Assembly (NCBI GenBank): GCA_016718385.1
Contig: JADKDK010000004.1
Coordinates: 682,001 to 746,000, forward strand
Reading direction: 5' to 3'
Source: Gammaproteobacteria bacterium
GTDB lineage: Bacteria > Pseudomonadota > Gammaproteobacteria > Pseudomonadales > UBA5518
DNA length: 64,000 nt
This document shows, piece after piece, positions 44,448-53,304 of the stretch (position 1 is its first letter; each line of letters begins with the position of its first letter). The position numbers and the translations under genes were made by a program. The notes beneath the pieces are model-generated. The model did not search any database. It saw only the letters and a program-made list of their open reading frames with translations, and was not told the DNA's origin.

Positions 44448-45449
44448 ATGAGCAGTCCCGTCGCCGTAATGCCGTTCTGGAAGGACTACGACCGCAAGCT
44501 CTACCTGCGCGCGGCGATTCTCGCCGACGAACTGGGCTACGACTCGTTCTGGATTCCCGAGGCCTGGGGCTACGAGGTCTTCGCGCTGCTGACCGAGATC
44601 GCGCTGAACACGCGCCGGATCAGGCTCGGCACCGGCATCGTCAACGTGTTCAGCCGCTCCGAGGGGCTGCTGGCGATGACGGCGGCCACGGTGGACGAGA
44701 TCAGCGAGGGGCGGCTGATCCTCGGCATCGGCACCAGCGGCATGCGCGTGATCGAGGGCTTCCACGGGCGGCGCTTCGACAAGCCGCTGACGCAGGTGCG
44801 CGACACCATCCGCGTGGTGAAGACGCTGCTCGCCGGCGGCAAGCTCAACGAGAGCGGCGCCAAGCTGCACGCTTACCGTCCCTTCGAGCTGGCGATGACG
44901 CCGGCGCGGCGCGAGATACCGATCTACGTCGCGGCGCTGAAGGAGAACTCGATCCGTTCCATCGGCGAGATGGCCGACGGCTGGATCCCGACGTTCTGGC
45001 CCTACCAGGAAATGGCGCGCGGGCGGCGCTGGATCGCCGAGGGCGCGGCGCTCGCCGGGCGCGATCCGGCGAAGATCGTGTCGGCGCCGTTCACCACGGC
45101 GCTGCCGATGGGCATGGAAATGGCGCGCGACGCGGCGCGACAGATCATTTCCTTCTACATCGGCGGCATGGGTGAGTACTACATCGAGCTGCTGACGGAC
45201 TTCGGCTTCGGCGATGACTGCCAGCGCATCGCGGCGCTTTACCGCAACAAACAGACGCGCGCCGAGGCCGCCGCCGCGGTGCCGGATGCCATGCTCGAGG
45301 CGCTCGCGATCACCGGCGACCCGGCCGGGTGCGTGGCGGAGCTGGAGCGCCGGCGCCGGTTCGGCATCGACCTGCCGATCCTGAACCTGCCAACGAAGGC
45401 GCCGTGGGAAATCGTGGAGGGATTCATCCGCGCGATGGCCCCGCGCTGA
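44448..45449 (+). CDS. LLM-class flavin-dependent oxidoreductase
   Basis: A 333-residue luciferase-like TIM-barrel protein (MPFWKDYDRKLYLRAAILAD, ALNTRRIRLGTGIVNVFSRS, EISEGRLILGIGTSG). Such enzymes use FMN or F420 to reduce or monooxygenate a substrate; the closest pattern is the F420-type LLM group with the I-P-E-A-W-G-Y stretch. AGGAG at 44433-44437 lies 10 nt before the ATG at 44448, which favours this start over the ATG at 44367. It opens a run with the DUF1214-like gene and an SDR on the same strand, probably a degradative set for a hydrophobic compound (inference). Confidence 0.85.
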   Translation: MSSPVAVMPFWKDYDRKLYLRAAILADELGYDSFWIPEAWGYEVFALLTEIALNTRRIRLGTGIVNVFSRSEGLLAMTAATVDEISEGRLILGIGTSGMRVIEGFHGRRFDKPLTQVRDTIRVVKTLLAGGKLNESGAKLHAYRPFELAMTPARREIPIYVAALKENSIRSIGEMADGWIPTFWPYQEMARGRRWIAEGAALAGRDPAKIVSAPFTTALPMGMEMARDAARQIISFYIGGMGEYYIELLTDFGFGDDCQRIAALYRNKQTRAEAAAAVPDAMLEALAITGDPAGCVAELERRRRFGIDLPILNLPTKAPWEIVEGFIRAMAPR

Positions 45450-45518
45450 GGCGCCTCATCCGATCGGACCATGACCCGCGGGTGCAATCCGGTTAGCATC
45501 CGCGGCTCATCGAATGAC

Positions 45519-45534
45519 GCGCTCGCGCGAGCGC
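45519..45534. repeat. 16-bp perfect palindrome
   Basis: GCGCTCGCGCGAGCGC lies 23 bp upstream of the ATG at 45557. It is fully self-complementary. It could be an operator for the DUF1214-like gene or an mRNA hairpin masking its ribosome binding site; GC-rich background raises the chance of coincidence. Confidence 0.4.
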
Positions 45535-45556
45535 CAGTGAGCTGCCGGGGAACCGC

Positions 45557-46780
45557 ATGACGGACAAGGCTTCCGAGCGCCTGCTCTCGGGCAGGGCATG
45601 GGACGATTTCTGCGAACAGGTGCGCCTTGCGGGCCACATGGTCGACCGCTTCGGCGACACCGCCAACGAACTCGACCGCGCCGAGTGGTACCGCTTCGTG
45701 ACCCGGCTGATGCGCAACGGCTTCGAGCGTTTCATGGAGAACTGCGAGCCCGAGCGCCCGCGCCTGCGCGATGCGCCGTGGCGCCAGGGCATCAACTTCC
45801 AGTCGCCGGACCAGGACCACCTGCTCGCGGAATTCGTCGACGGCAGCCACGACTACCGCATCACCGGCAACCGCGGCACGCTGCCGTATTTCGTGATGGC
45901 GGCGTGGAGCGCGCGCCAGCCCGCGGACCTGGCCGAGCGCGACTGGGCGCAGCGCGGAACGCAGGCGCTCGCCGAGTTCGATCCGGCGATGCTGCGCACC
46001 ACCGGGTTCCTGCAGAGCGACGCGATCCGCTTCGATGCCGAGGGCAATTTCGAGGTGATCGCGAGCCGCGAGAAACCGGCCGACGGCAAGGACTGGCTCC
46101 CGATCACGCCCGACTGCGTCGGCATACTGGTGCGTGCGGTCTATCACCGGCGCGAGCAGACGCGAGCGCCGGTGATGCGCATCGAACGCCTCGACGGCGC
46201 CGCGCCGCGCCCGGTGCGCTCCGACGAGGTGAGCGCGGGGCTCGCGAAGTCCGCGCAGATGGTGCTGGGCTATGCCGAGCTCGTGCGCAGCTGGTGGCAG
46301 GACAACCTCGGTGCGCGCCCCAACCGCATCCGCTTCAGCCGCGCCGTGTACCTCTCCAACGGCGGCGTGCCGGACCGCCACCACGGCTTCGGCACCTGGG
46401 AGCGCGCGAGCGACGAGGCGCTGGTACTCAGCTTCGTGCCCACGCCCTGCGACTACTGGATCTTCCAGCTGTGCAACATCTGGCAGGAGAACCTCGACAA
46501 CTACGAGGACGGCGACGGCTACGTGCAGAAATACACCGCCGCCTGCGAGCCCGATGGCTCCGTGCGCATCGTCGTCGCCGAGGAGGATCCCGGCACCGGC
46601 GGCAACTGGATCCGGCCCTTCGGCCACGTGCACGGTGGCATGAGCCTGCGCCTGATCAAGACCGCGGGCGAGCCGCCGGCGGTCACGTTGCACCGCCTGC
46701 CGCTCGCGCGGCTGCGCGAGCAGGGGCTGGCGGCGCTCGATGGCGTCGAGCCGATCATCAGCGGCGAGGTGGAAGACTAA
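45557..46780 (+). CDS. DUF1214-like protein of unknown function
   Basis: A 407-residue cytoplasmic protein without a signal peptide. The C-terminal part contains CDYWIFQLCNIWQENLDNYE, EPDGSVRIVVAEEDPGTGGN and WIRPFGHVHGGMSLRL, which resemble the DUF1214 beta-sandwich (N-P-D-G-S, then N-W-L). The N-terminal half is helical and not recognised. Proteins of this kind appear in actinobacterial and proteobacterial clusters for degradation of steroids or hydrophobic compounds, next to LLM, SDR and phosphotransferase genes as here. No activity is proven. A REP-like repeat starts one base after its stop codon. Confidence 0.65.
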   Translation: MTDKASERLLSGRAWDDFCEQVRLAGHMVDRFGDTANELDRAEWYRFVTRLMRNGFERFMENCEPERPRLRDAPWRQGINFQSPDQDHLLAEFVDGSHDYRITGNRGTLPYFVMAAWSARQPADLAERDWAQRGTQALAEFDPAMLRTTGFLQSDAIRFDAEGNFEVIASREKPADGKDWLPITPDCVGILVRAVYHRREQTRAPVMRIERLDGAAPRPVRSDEVSAGLAKSAQMVLGYAELVRSWWQDNLGARPNRIRFSRAVYLSNGGVPDRHHGFGTWERASDEALVLSFVPTPCDYWIFQLCNIWQENLDNYEDGDGYVQKYTAACEPDGSVRIVVAEEDPGTGGNWIRPFGHVHGGMSLRLIKTAGEPPAVTLHRLPLARLREQGLAALDGVEPIISGEVED

Positions 46781-46781
46781 C

Positions 46782-46849
46782 GTGGGTCCGCATTCATGCG
46801 GACACCACCAATGTGCTGATAAATCCGGACCTACGGAATCCGGATCCAC
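46782..46849. repeat. REP-like hairpin repeat cluster 4 (one full, two degenerate copies)
   Basis: A complete unit lies at 46782-46803 (plus, GTGG head, stem CCGCAT/ATGCGG). Behind it, 46824-46849 holds two truncated minus-strand units with CCGGAT half-stems and GTAG/GTGG heads. The cluster fills the gap between the DUF1214-like gene and the SDR gene. Confidence 0.75.
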
Positions 46850-46862
46850 GACGGGAGAGAAC

Positions 46863-47630
46863 ATGAACGACACCATCCGCAACACGCTGCGCTTCGATTA
46901 CCGCGGCGCGCGCGTACTGGTCACCGGCGGCACCAGCGGCATCGGCGCGGCGATTGCCGCCGCCTATCGCGAGGCGGGCGCCGCGGTGACCATCACCGGC
47001 ACACGCGCAGGGGCCGCGGACTACGACGAAGATCTTTCGGGCTATCGTTACCTGCAACTCGACATCGAGGATGACGCGCAGGTCAACATGGTAGCCGCCG
47101 CGCAGCCGCAGCTCGACATCCTGGTCAACAACGCCGGCCTCGCGCTGCCGAGCCTCGGGCTCGACGAGTACGAACCCGACGTTTTCGCGCGCGCGGTGAA
47201 CATGCACCTGGTCTCGGCCTACCGCATGGCCAAGGGCTGCCAGCGCGCGCTGTCGGCGAGCCGCATGCCGGGCGGCGCCTCGATCATCGGCATTGCCTCG
47301 ATGAGCTCGTACTTCGGCATCGGCATCGTGCCCGGTTACGGCGCGGCCAAGACCGGCCTGCTCGGCCTCACGCGCGCGCTGGCCGTCGAGTGGGGCCCGA
47401 AGAAAATCCGCGTGAACGCGGTGGCCGTCGGCTTGTGCGAGAGCCGCATGACCGCGGGCACGCTGTCCAACCCGCAGTATTACGAGCCCACGCTGCAGCG
47501 CACGCCGCTCGGGCGCGTCGGCGCGCCCGCGGATGTGACGGGCGCCGTGCTCTTTCTCACCAGTGCGCAGGCAAGCTGGATCACCGGCCAGACGCTGCCG
47601 ATCGACGGGGGCTTTACGGTTTCGGGTTGA
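46863..47630 (+). CDS. SDR-family oxidoreductase 3
   Basis: A 255-residue classical SDR: cofactor motif TGGTSGIGAA, NNAG in ILVNNAGLALP, the serine in IGIASMSSYFG and YGAAKTG as YxxxK; C-terminal GQTLPIDGGF. The NAG-to-active-site segment and length are those of 3-ketoacyl reductase/steroid dehydrogenase-like SDRs. The start at 46863 follows GGGAGA. It belongs to the LLM-DUF1214-SDR row and is probably transcribed with it, although the REP cluster in between could uncouple expression. Confidence 0.85.
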   Translation: MNDTIRNTLRFDYRGARVLVTGGTSGIGAAIAAAYREAGAAVTITGTRAGAADYDEDLSGYRYLQLDIEDDAQVNMVAAAQPQLDILVNNAGLALPSLGLDEYEPDVFARAVNMHLVSAYRMAKGCQRALSASRMPGGASIIGIASMSSYFGIGIVPGYGAAKTGLLGLTRALAVEWGPKKIRVNAVAVGLCESRMTAGTLSNPQYYEPTLQRTPLGRVGAPADVTGAVLFLTSAQASWITGQTLPIDGGFTVSG

Positions 47631-47638
47631 GGTCGTGG

Positions 47639-47738
47639 TCGCGGGCATGGCCCGCTCCTACGTGTGTCGTGTAGGAGCGGGCCATGCGATTCATGTGGCG
47701 CTTGGCGCATACCGTGTAGGAGCGGGCCATGCCCGCGA
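47639..47738. repeat. Second hairpin-repeat family cluster (three copies)
   Basis: Units at 47639-47661 (minus), 47671-47695 (plus, right arm damaged) and 47716-47738 (plus) share the head GTAGGAGCGGGC and stem GCGGGC/GCCCGC around CAT. The stem differs from the GTRGGTC family, and it resembles the GTAGGAGCG REP class of pseudomonads. It occupies the gap between convergent SDR and phosphotransferase genes. Confidence 0.8.
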
Positions 47739-47773
47739 TTCATGGGGCGCGCAGATCGCGCCCCCGCCCAACG

Positions 47774-49156
47774 CTAATCGAGTCGCGCCAGCCGGGACTC
47801 GCTCCAGCGCTCGACCAGCGGTCCCATCAGCTGCATGTTGCGCCGCGCCACGCCCCACAGGTGGCCCAGCACCTCGGGTTCGCGTCCGGGCGGCATCTGC
47901 TCCAGCGCGTGCTTCATCGCGAGGCGCGCGCTGGCCAGGTCGCGGTGCCGTGTGCCGAGCAGCGTATCGATACCCGAGTGTTCGAGCGCATCGGCCTGCG
48001 CGCCGTGCAGGTGGCGGCGCTCGAGATAACGTGCGATGCGCGCCGCGCCTTCCGCGGTGGCCCTGGCGAATGCATCCTGCACGTGCGGCGCGATCCCGCG
48101 CTCGAGTTGTTTTGCCAGCACCTCGTAGAGCTCTCCCGCCGGCTCGCGCTCCGGGATATCCAGCAGCTCGTTATCCGGCTCCGGCATCCCGTGATACATG
48201 CCGATGGCCTCGCAGCACACCAGGTCGCACACGGCCTGGTAGCCCAGGTTAAGCGCCACGGTGCTCTTCCAGTCCGGGCGCTGCACCAGCGCGGGTATCG
48301 TGATCACCGAGCGCACCATCTGGTGCGCGAGGTAATAGATGGCCTTCTGCCGGTCGACGTCGATGCCGGCACGCGCCGCGTAGTGCCTCACATAGGGCGT
48401 CAGGTCGCCGGCGCAACTCGGCGTGAAGAAATCCCGCAGCCACAGGTTGCCGATGTCCTCCATCGGATCGCCGTAGTGCGCCCACTCCCAGTCGACCACC
48501 GCGGTCACGCGATGGTTCTCGAACATGAAGTTGCCCGGCCCCGTGTCACCCTGCAGCAGTACCGTGCGTTCCACGGTGCGCGGCACATGATTCAGCAGCC
48601 AGCGCCGGCCGAAGGCGCCGAGCACCGCGCTCGAATCCACCGGCAGTTTCGCGAAGCGCGGATCATCGACGGCGCGCAGTTCCAGCAGTGAATGCTCCTC
48701 GGGCGTCGCCGGCATTTCGAACTGCGGCAGGTCCATCGCCCGAACGTCGAGGCGATGCATCGCGGCCATGATCTCCATGAAGTGCAGCATCACGTCGTGC
48801 TGCTCGGCGCGCGAGGCGTTGTTCAGGTCGGCGCGCCCGGGCTCGAAGGACTGTATCGCGACGCAGTGCTCCGGGCTCCACGCGTGCAACTGCTGGGTCG
48901 GGATGTCATCGCGCCCGGCCAGGCGGCGGATCAGCGCCGATTCGCGCGCGAGGTTGCGCGGGTAGGGCCTGCCCGCGGCGAGTTCGCGATCGATGCGCAG
49001 AAACACCGGCTGCACCGATCCGTCGTCGCGCTCGATATCGGCACGCCACGCCTCGCGGCGCACGACCATGCGCTCGAGCGCTGTGACTCGTCCGCCCAGT
49101 TGCTGCTCTACCCACGCCACGGCAGCGGAGGGGAATGCCGCCTGCTCAGCTGTCAT
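47774..49156 (-). CDS. Phosphotransferase (aminoglycoside phosphotransferase/kinase fold)
   Basis: A 460-residue APH-fold protein. The catalytic loop LLQGDTGPGNFMFENHRV (HxD replaced by QGD, Asn retained) and the metal-binding aspartate in VVDWEWAHYGDP are clear; the N-lobe spans about residues 25-110. The C-terminal 150 residues are an extra helical domain. Relatives sit in lipid, steroid or acyl-CoA catabolic clusters beside ACAD and SDR genes, with unknown substrates. The QGD instead of HGD is worth noting. It is convergent with SDR 3. The ATG at 49156 was chosen; upstream in-frame sequence is hairpin repeats. Confidence 0.78.
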   Translation of the reverse strand: MTAEQAAFPSAAVAWVEQQLGGRVTALERMVVRREAWRADIERDDGSVQPVFLRIDRELAAGRPYPRNLARESALIRRLAGRDDIPTQQLHAWSPEHCVAIQSFEPGRADLNNASRAEQHDVMLHFMEIMAAMHRLDVRAMDLPQFEMPATPEEHSLLELRAVDDPRFAKLPVDSSAVLGAFGRRWLLNHVPRTVERTVLLQGDTGPGNFMFENHRVTAVVDWEWAHYGDPMEDIGNLWLRDFFTPSCAGDLTPYVRHYAARAGIDVDRQKAIYYLAHQMVRSVITIPALVQRPDWKSTVALNLGYQAVCDLVCCEAIGMYHGMPEPDNELLDIPEREPAGELYEVLAKQLERGIAPHVQDAFARATAEGAARIARYLERRHLHGAQADALEHSGIDTLLGTRHRDLASARLAMKHALEQMPPGREPEVLGHLWGVARRNMQLMGPLVERWSESRLARLD

Positions 49157-49184
49157 GGTTGTTTTTCTCCCTTGTTGTCGTGTC

Positions 49185-49295
49185 GTGGGTCCGGCTTCAG
49201 CCGGACAATGTCCGCATGAATGCGGACCTACAGCCGGACGATGTCCGCATGAATACGGACCCACGCGGGCCCTGTCCGCATGAATGAGCACCCAC
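49185..49295. repeat. REP-like hairpin repeat cluster 5 (four copies)
   Basis: Units at 49185-49206 (plus, CCGGCT stem), 49210-49231, 49243-49264 and 49274-49295 (all minus, CCGCAT stem, the last with a broken arm). A stray half-unit CAGCCGGAC lies at 49231-49239. Different stems are mixed in one cluster. They fill most of the 347-bp interval between the phosphotransferase and marR genes. Confidence 0.85.
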
Positions 49296-49444
49296 AGCGC
49301 GCACCATGGCGCGTGGCGAGCCAAATGCCATCCTCCCTGAAGCCGGCGTCCTTGCCAAGTCCGAATCGCGCACTCGGGGTGAGTGGGGCTGTCATCGGAC
49401 CAGAGGGCGCAGGCGCTGCGTACATTTTTGTTGCAATGCAGGGG

Positions 49445-49502
49445 TTTACGAATTTACTAAGCACGCTTATAGTAACCATTAATTAACTTAAGTGTGGGTT
49501 AC
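49445..49502 (+). promoter_or_regulatory. marR-emrAB promoter with operator dyad
   Basis: TTTACG (49445-49450) and TATAGT (49468-49473) have ideal 17-nt spacing. The -10 overlaps GTAACC at 49472-49477, which is repeated inverted as GGTTAC at 49497-49502. Between them lie the palindromes TTAATTAA and ACTTAAGT. The stretch is strikingly AT-rich. This suits autorepression by the MarR protein encoded from 49504. Confidence 0.65.
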
Positions 49503-49503
49503 G

Positions 49504-49998
49504 ATGTCTGCGAGTCCTGATTCTGACCCGAGCGTCAGCAGGCTGGTCACCGAGATTTCGCGGCTGTTCTCGCGCGATTTCAGTGCACGCGTGCGCGACT
49601 ACGACCTGACCCATACCCAGTGGCAGGCCCTGGCGGTGCTGTCCCGGCAGGAAGGCATCAACCAGGCTGAGCTGGCCAGCTTGCTGCAGGTCCAGCCGAT
49701 TTCGCTGGGACGATTGATCGATCGCATGGAGGCCGCGGGCTGGGTGGAGCGCCGCCCTGCGCCAAACGACCGCCGCGCGATCCAGCTCTACCTCACGTCC
49801 CGGGTCGAGCCGATCCTGGACAAGATGACGCAAGCCGCATCGCTCACCCGCGAAGCGGCCCTCGCCGATTTCGATACCGACGAACGCCAGCAGCTCTGCC
49901 GGATGCTGCAGCGCGTGAAAGCCAATCTTGCCGTGGACGATCCGCTTGCCACAGCGGTTGCGCCGCCGGCCACCGGAAGACGGACGGGAAGCCGATGA
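49504..49998 (+). CDS. MarR-family transcriptional regulator
   Basis: A 164-residue winged-helix regulator. The recognition region is NQAELASLLQVQPISLGRLI followed by the wing in ERRPAPNDRRAIQLYLT, with conserved D-R-R. It probably represses its own operon with the EmrAB-like pump and releases DNA upon binding a hydrophobic or phenolic compound, as is usual for MarR-EmrAB systems (inference). ATG at 49504 was chosen over GTG at 49492, which lies in the operator. The next gene starts in its stop codon (ATGA overlap). Confidence 0.9.
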   Translation: MSASPDSDPSVSRLVTEISRLFSRDFSARVRDYDLTHTQWQALAVLSRQEGINQAELASLLQVQPISLGRLIDRMEAAGWVERRPAPNDRRAIQLYLTSRVEPILDKMTQAASLTREAALADFDTDERQQLCRMLQRVKANLAVDDPLATAVAPPATGRRTGSR

Positions 49999-51254
49999 AC
50001 GCTGAAGCCGCGCGCAAACGTGAATCCGCCGGGCCGCGCGCCGGTGCGCTGCAATCGGTAGTGACTCCCGCGAGCGCCGCGCCGGTAGCCGATGGCGGGG
50101 CCGGATCCGCCGCGTCGACCGTCGGTGCACTCCCTGCCGACGCAACGGGACTGGAGCCCTACTCCCGCCGCCCGCGACTGCGTCGTCGCCTGCTCGTTGC
50201 CGGACCGCTCATCGTGGCCTTGGCCGGGCTGCTACTGTGGTTCAACACCGGGCGCTACGCCGGTACCGAGGACGCCTACGTGAAGGCCGACAAGGTCACG
50301 ATCAGCGCGCAGGTGGCCGGCCCCATCGCCGCGGTCGGCGTGCGCGAGAACCAGCGCGTACGCGCCGGCGACGAACTGTTCCGCATCGATGAGCGCCCCT
50401 ACCGCATTGCTTTGGCGGGCGCCGAGGCCGAGCTCGCGGCGGTCGCCACCGAGCTCGACAGCATCAAGGCAAGCCTGCGGCAGAAGAACGAGGAACTGCG
50501 CCTCGCGCACACCAACCGCGATTTCGCCGCGCGCGAATTCGAGCGCCAGTCGGAGCTGGCGCGCAAGAAGCTGAACTCGGGCGCGGCCGTCGACGAGGTC
50601 AGGTACAAGCTCGATGTCGCGCTGCAGCAGATAAGTGTCACGGAGCAGGCGCGCGCGCAGCACCTGTCGCGCCTGAACGGCAATCCCGAGCTGCCGCTGG
50701 AGCAATACCCGGCCTACCAGGCGGCCCGTGCCAGCCGCGATGCCGCCGCGCTGGACCTGGAGCGCACGGTGGTGCGCGCGCCCTTCGCGGGAATCGCGAG
50801 CAAGACGCCGCAGCGCGGGCAGTACGTCGCGACAGGCAGCGCCGTGATGAGCGTGGTGGGGGCGGACGAGGTGTGGATCGAGGCGAACTACATGGAGACC
50901 GATCTCACCCACGTGCGCGTGGGGCAGCCGGTCTCGGTGGAGATCGATTCCTACCCCGGGCGCCAGTGGCGCGGCACCGTACAGAGCATCAGCCAGGCGA
51001 CGGGCGCCGAGTTCTCGGTGCTCCCGCCCCAGAACGCCTCGGGCAACTGGGTCAAGATCACGCAACGCATCCCGTTGCGCATCGCCATCGAACCACGCAC
51101 CGATGACCCGCCGCTGCGCGCGGGTATGACCGCGACCGTGGCAATCGACACCGGCGACCGTCACACGCTGAAGGCTTTGCTGGGCCGCATCGGCGGCCCG
51201 GTGGGTGAGCATCCCGCGGCCGTTCCGGACGGTAGCGTGAATTCCGCTCCATGA
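49995..51254 (+). CDS. EmrA/HlyD-family membrane fusion protein
   Basis: A 419-residue periplasmic adaptor. A long proline- and alanine-rich cytoplasmic tail (about 1-60) precedes one membrane helix (LIVALAGLLLWFNT, about 74-87). Then come the lipoyl half-motifs (TEDAYVKADKVTISAQVAGP and ERTVVRAPFAGIASKTPQRG), a coiled coil at about 150-240 and a beta-barrel (VWIEANYMETDLTHVRVGQP). The TEDAYVxAD motif is typical of EmrA. It would link the inner-membrane pump to an outer-membrane TolC-like channel, which is not encoded here. It overlaps both neighbours by 4 nt. Confidence 0.92.
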   Translation: MNAEAARKRESAGPRAGALQSVVTPASAAPVADGGAGSAASTVGALPADATGLEPYSRRPRLRRRLLVAGPLIVALAGLLLWFNTGRYAGTEDAYVKADKVTISAQVAGPIAAVGVRENQRVRAGDELFRIDERPYRIALAGAEAELAAVATELDSIKASLRQKNEELRLAHTNRDFAAREFERQSELARKKLNSGAAVDEVRYKLDVALQQISVTEQARAQHLSRLNGNPELPLEQYPAYQAARASRDAAALDLERTVVRAPFAGIASKTPQRGQYVATGSAVMSVVGADEVWIEANYMETDLTHVRVGQPVSVEIDSYPGRQWRGTVQSISQATGAEFSVLPPQNASGNWVKITQRIPLRIAIEPRTDDPPLRAGMTATVAIDTGDRHTLKALLGRIGGPVGEHPAAVPDGSVNSAP

Positions 51255-52786
51255 GCGCGGCCGCCGACGCGGATTACGTGCCCACGAAACACCCGTGGCT
51301 GCTGCTGTGCACCATGATGCTGACGACGGTGATGGTCGCGCTCGATTCGACCATTGCCAACGTGGTGCTGCCGCACATGCAGGGTTCGCTGTCAGCGGCG
51401 CAGGACCAGATAGCCTGGGTGCTGACCTCGTATATCGTGGCCACCGCCATCTTCATCCCGCCGACCGCTTACCTCGCCGCGCGCCTCGGTCGCCAGCGCA
51501 TGCTGGCCGGGTGTGTCGCCGGCTTTCTCGCCGCCTCCATGCTGTGCGGCACGGCGACCTCGCTGACCGAGATGGTCGCCTACCGCTTCCTGCAGGGCGC
51601 CTTCGGCGCGGGCATGGCGCCGCTCGGGCAGGCCCTCGTGATGGACAGCTTCCCGCGGGAAAAGCACGGGCAGGTATTGTCGCTGTGGGGTGTCGGCGCC
51701 ATGTTGGGTCCGATCCTCGGTCCGACCCTCGGGGGATATCTCACGGAAGCCCTGAACTGGCGCTGGGTCTTCTATATCAACGTGCCGATCTGCGTGGTGG
51801 CCCTGCTCGGCATCTGGAAGACCGTGCCGCAGCTCAAGACCCGGCGTGATGTGCCCTTCGACATGTTCGGCTTCGCGCTGCTCAGTCTCGCGCTGGGCGC
51901 CGTCCAGCTGATGCTCGATCGCGGACATTCGCAGAACTGGTTCTCGTCCATGGAAATCGTCATCGAGGCCACCGTTGCAGGCCTGTGTTTCTATTTGTTC
52001 CTGGTGCACATGTTCACCGCCCGGGCGCCCTTCATCGAGCCGCGGCTGTTCAAGGACCGCAACCTCGTCGTGGGGCTGGTGCTGATTGCCGTCGTCAGCA
52101 TGGTGATGATGGCGCAGATGGCGCTCTTGCCGAGCTTCCTGCAGCAGCTGATGCACATTCCGGTCGATACCGTCGGCATGATGCTGATGCCGCGCGGGCT
52201 GGCGTCGATGATCGGCATGGTGGTGACGGCGCGCCTGATCGGTCGCGTCGACCAGCGCGCGATGATGATTTGCGGCATGGTGGGGTTCGGGTTGTCGACT
52301 TACGAGATGTCGACCATCAACCTGTACGTGGACAACTTCACGATCGTGCGCATCGGCCTCATGCAGGGCTTCAGCATGGCCTTCGTGGTGTCGCCCTTGT
52401 CGATCGCCGCGTTCTCGACCCTGGCACCGGACCTGCGCACGGAGGGCGCGTCGATGTTCGCCCTGATGCGCAACATCGGCGGCAGCGTCGGCGTTTCGGT
52501 GCTGTTCACCCGCGTGGCCCAGGTGACGCAGGCCGAACATGCACGCCTGGGCGAGAGCGTCACCGCGTTCTCCGATCCGCTGCCCCCGGCCTGGCAGTGG
52601 GACACGATCGCGGGGGCCATGAGCCTCGACGGGGAGATCGTCCGCCAGGCAGCCAGCATCGCCTACGTGCACACCTTCCTGATGATGGCGATGCTGGCCC
52701 TGCTGGCTGTCCCGCTGTGTCTGCTGTTCCGTCGACCCGCGCGGCAAACGGGAGCGCAACCCCTGGGCTCGCTGGTGGCCGAGTAG
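51251..52786 (+). CDS. EmrB-type DHA2 multidrug transporter (MFS)
   Basis: A 511-residue inner-membrane protein with about 14 hydrophobic helices, the mark of DHA2 drug:H+ antiporters. The N-terminal MMLTTVMVALDSTIANVVLP contains the D-x-T-I-x-N-V-x-L-P motif of the EmrB/QacA family. Motif C is visible as GVGAMLGPILGPTLGGYLTE and motif A as RLGRQRML. With the EmrA partner it should form a tripartite exporter. It is the last gene of the marR-emrA-emrB operon (4-nt overlap with emrA). Confidence 0.93.
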   Translation: MSAAADADYVPTKHPWLLLCTMMLTTVMVALDSTIANVVLPHMQGSLSAAQDQIAWVLTSYIVATAIFIPPTAYLAARLGRQRMLAGCVAGFLAASMLCGTATSLTEMVAYRFLQGAFGAGMAPLGQALVMDSFPREKHGQVLSLWGVGAMLGPILGPTLGGYLTEALNWRWVFYINVPICVVALLGIWKTVPQLKTRRDVPFDMFGFALLSLALGAVQLMLDRGHSQNWFSSMEIVIEATVAGLCFYLFLVHMFTARAPFIEPRLFKDRNLVVGLVLIAVVSMVMMAQMALLPSFLQQLMHIPVDTVGMMLMPRGLASMIGMVVTARLIGRVDQRAMMICGMVGFGLSTYEMSTINLYVDNFTIVRIGLMQGFSMAFVVSPLSIAAFSTLAPDLRTEGASMFALMRNIGGSVGVSVLFTRVAQVTQAEHARLGESVTAFSDPLPPAWQWDTIAGAMSLDGEIVRQAASIAYVHTFLMMAMLALLAVPLCLLFRRPARQTGAQPLGSLVAE

Positions 52787-52995
52787 TGCCTGGCGGCCGG
52801 GTTCGTTCGGACCGTCGTGGTGGTGGCCCGGGCGGATCACGGGTGTCGAGAATATTTACACTATGCCGTAGCCGGAGCCGCGTGAATCATCTAACCAGCG
52901 GATTTCAATAAGACTATTTCCATCGGCACATTGCATGCATGAGGACAGTCGTGGATTGATCGGAGCCGCCCCTGGGGCGACCGGCGAGGTGTGAC

Positions 52996-53301
52996 ATGAC
53001 CCAGTATTCGATCGGCGGGATAGACATCACCCTGCATGAGCTGCTCCCCGAGGGCGGCCACTGCTGGGGCGGTGAGCAGCACTACGGCGTGCACAACTGC
53101 CAATGGGCGGCGCACCTCGTGGTGCGCAGCGGCTATCGCGGCCCGCTGCTGCCCGTGTATGAGTTCCTGCCGAGCTTCAGCGCCGGCAACCGCGAGAAGT
53201 TCGACGGCGACCTGCCGCGCATTGGGCCGCTGCTGTGCGCGGCGATTGCCGCGCCCGGCGCCAGCGTCGTCATCCACTCGCCTGAAGGCCCCTGGGCCTG
53301 A
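52996..53301 (+). CDS. Small protein of unknown function
   Basis: A 101-residue protein without signal peptide or membrane segment, rich in His, Gly and Trp in the first half (EGGHCWGGEQHYGVHNCQWA). I do not recognise a family. The pair of cysteines and three histidines within 25 residues could bind a metal, but this is only a pattern. A modest purine stretch (GGCGAGG) lies before the ATG. It is convergent with the NnrS gene, whose stop codon begins 4 bp after its own. The 200 bp upstream include an AT-rich stretch at about 52880-52945 that could hold a promoter. Confidence 0.5.
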   Translation: MTQYSIGGIDITLHELLPEGGHCWGGEQHYGVHNCQWAAHLVVRSGYRGPLLPVYEFLPSFSAGNREKFDGDLPRIGPLLCAAIAAPGASVVIHSPEGPWA

Positions 53302-53304
53302 TGC

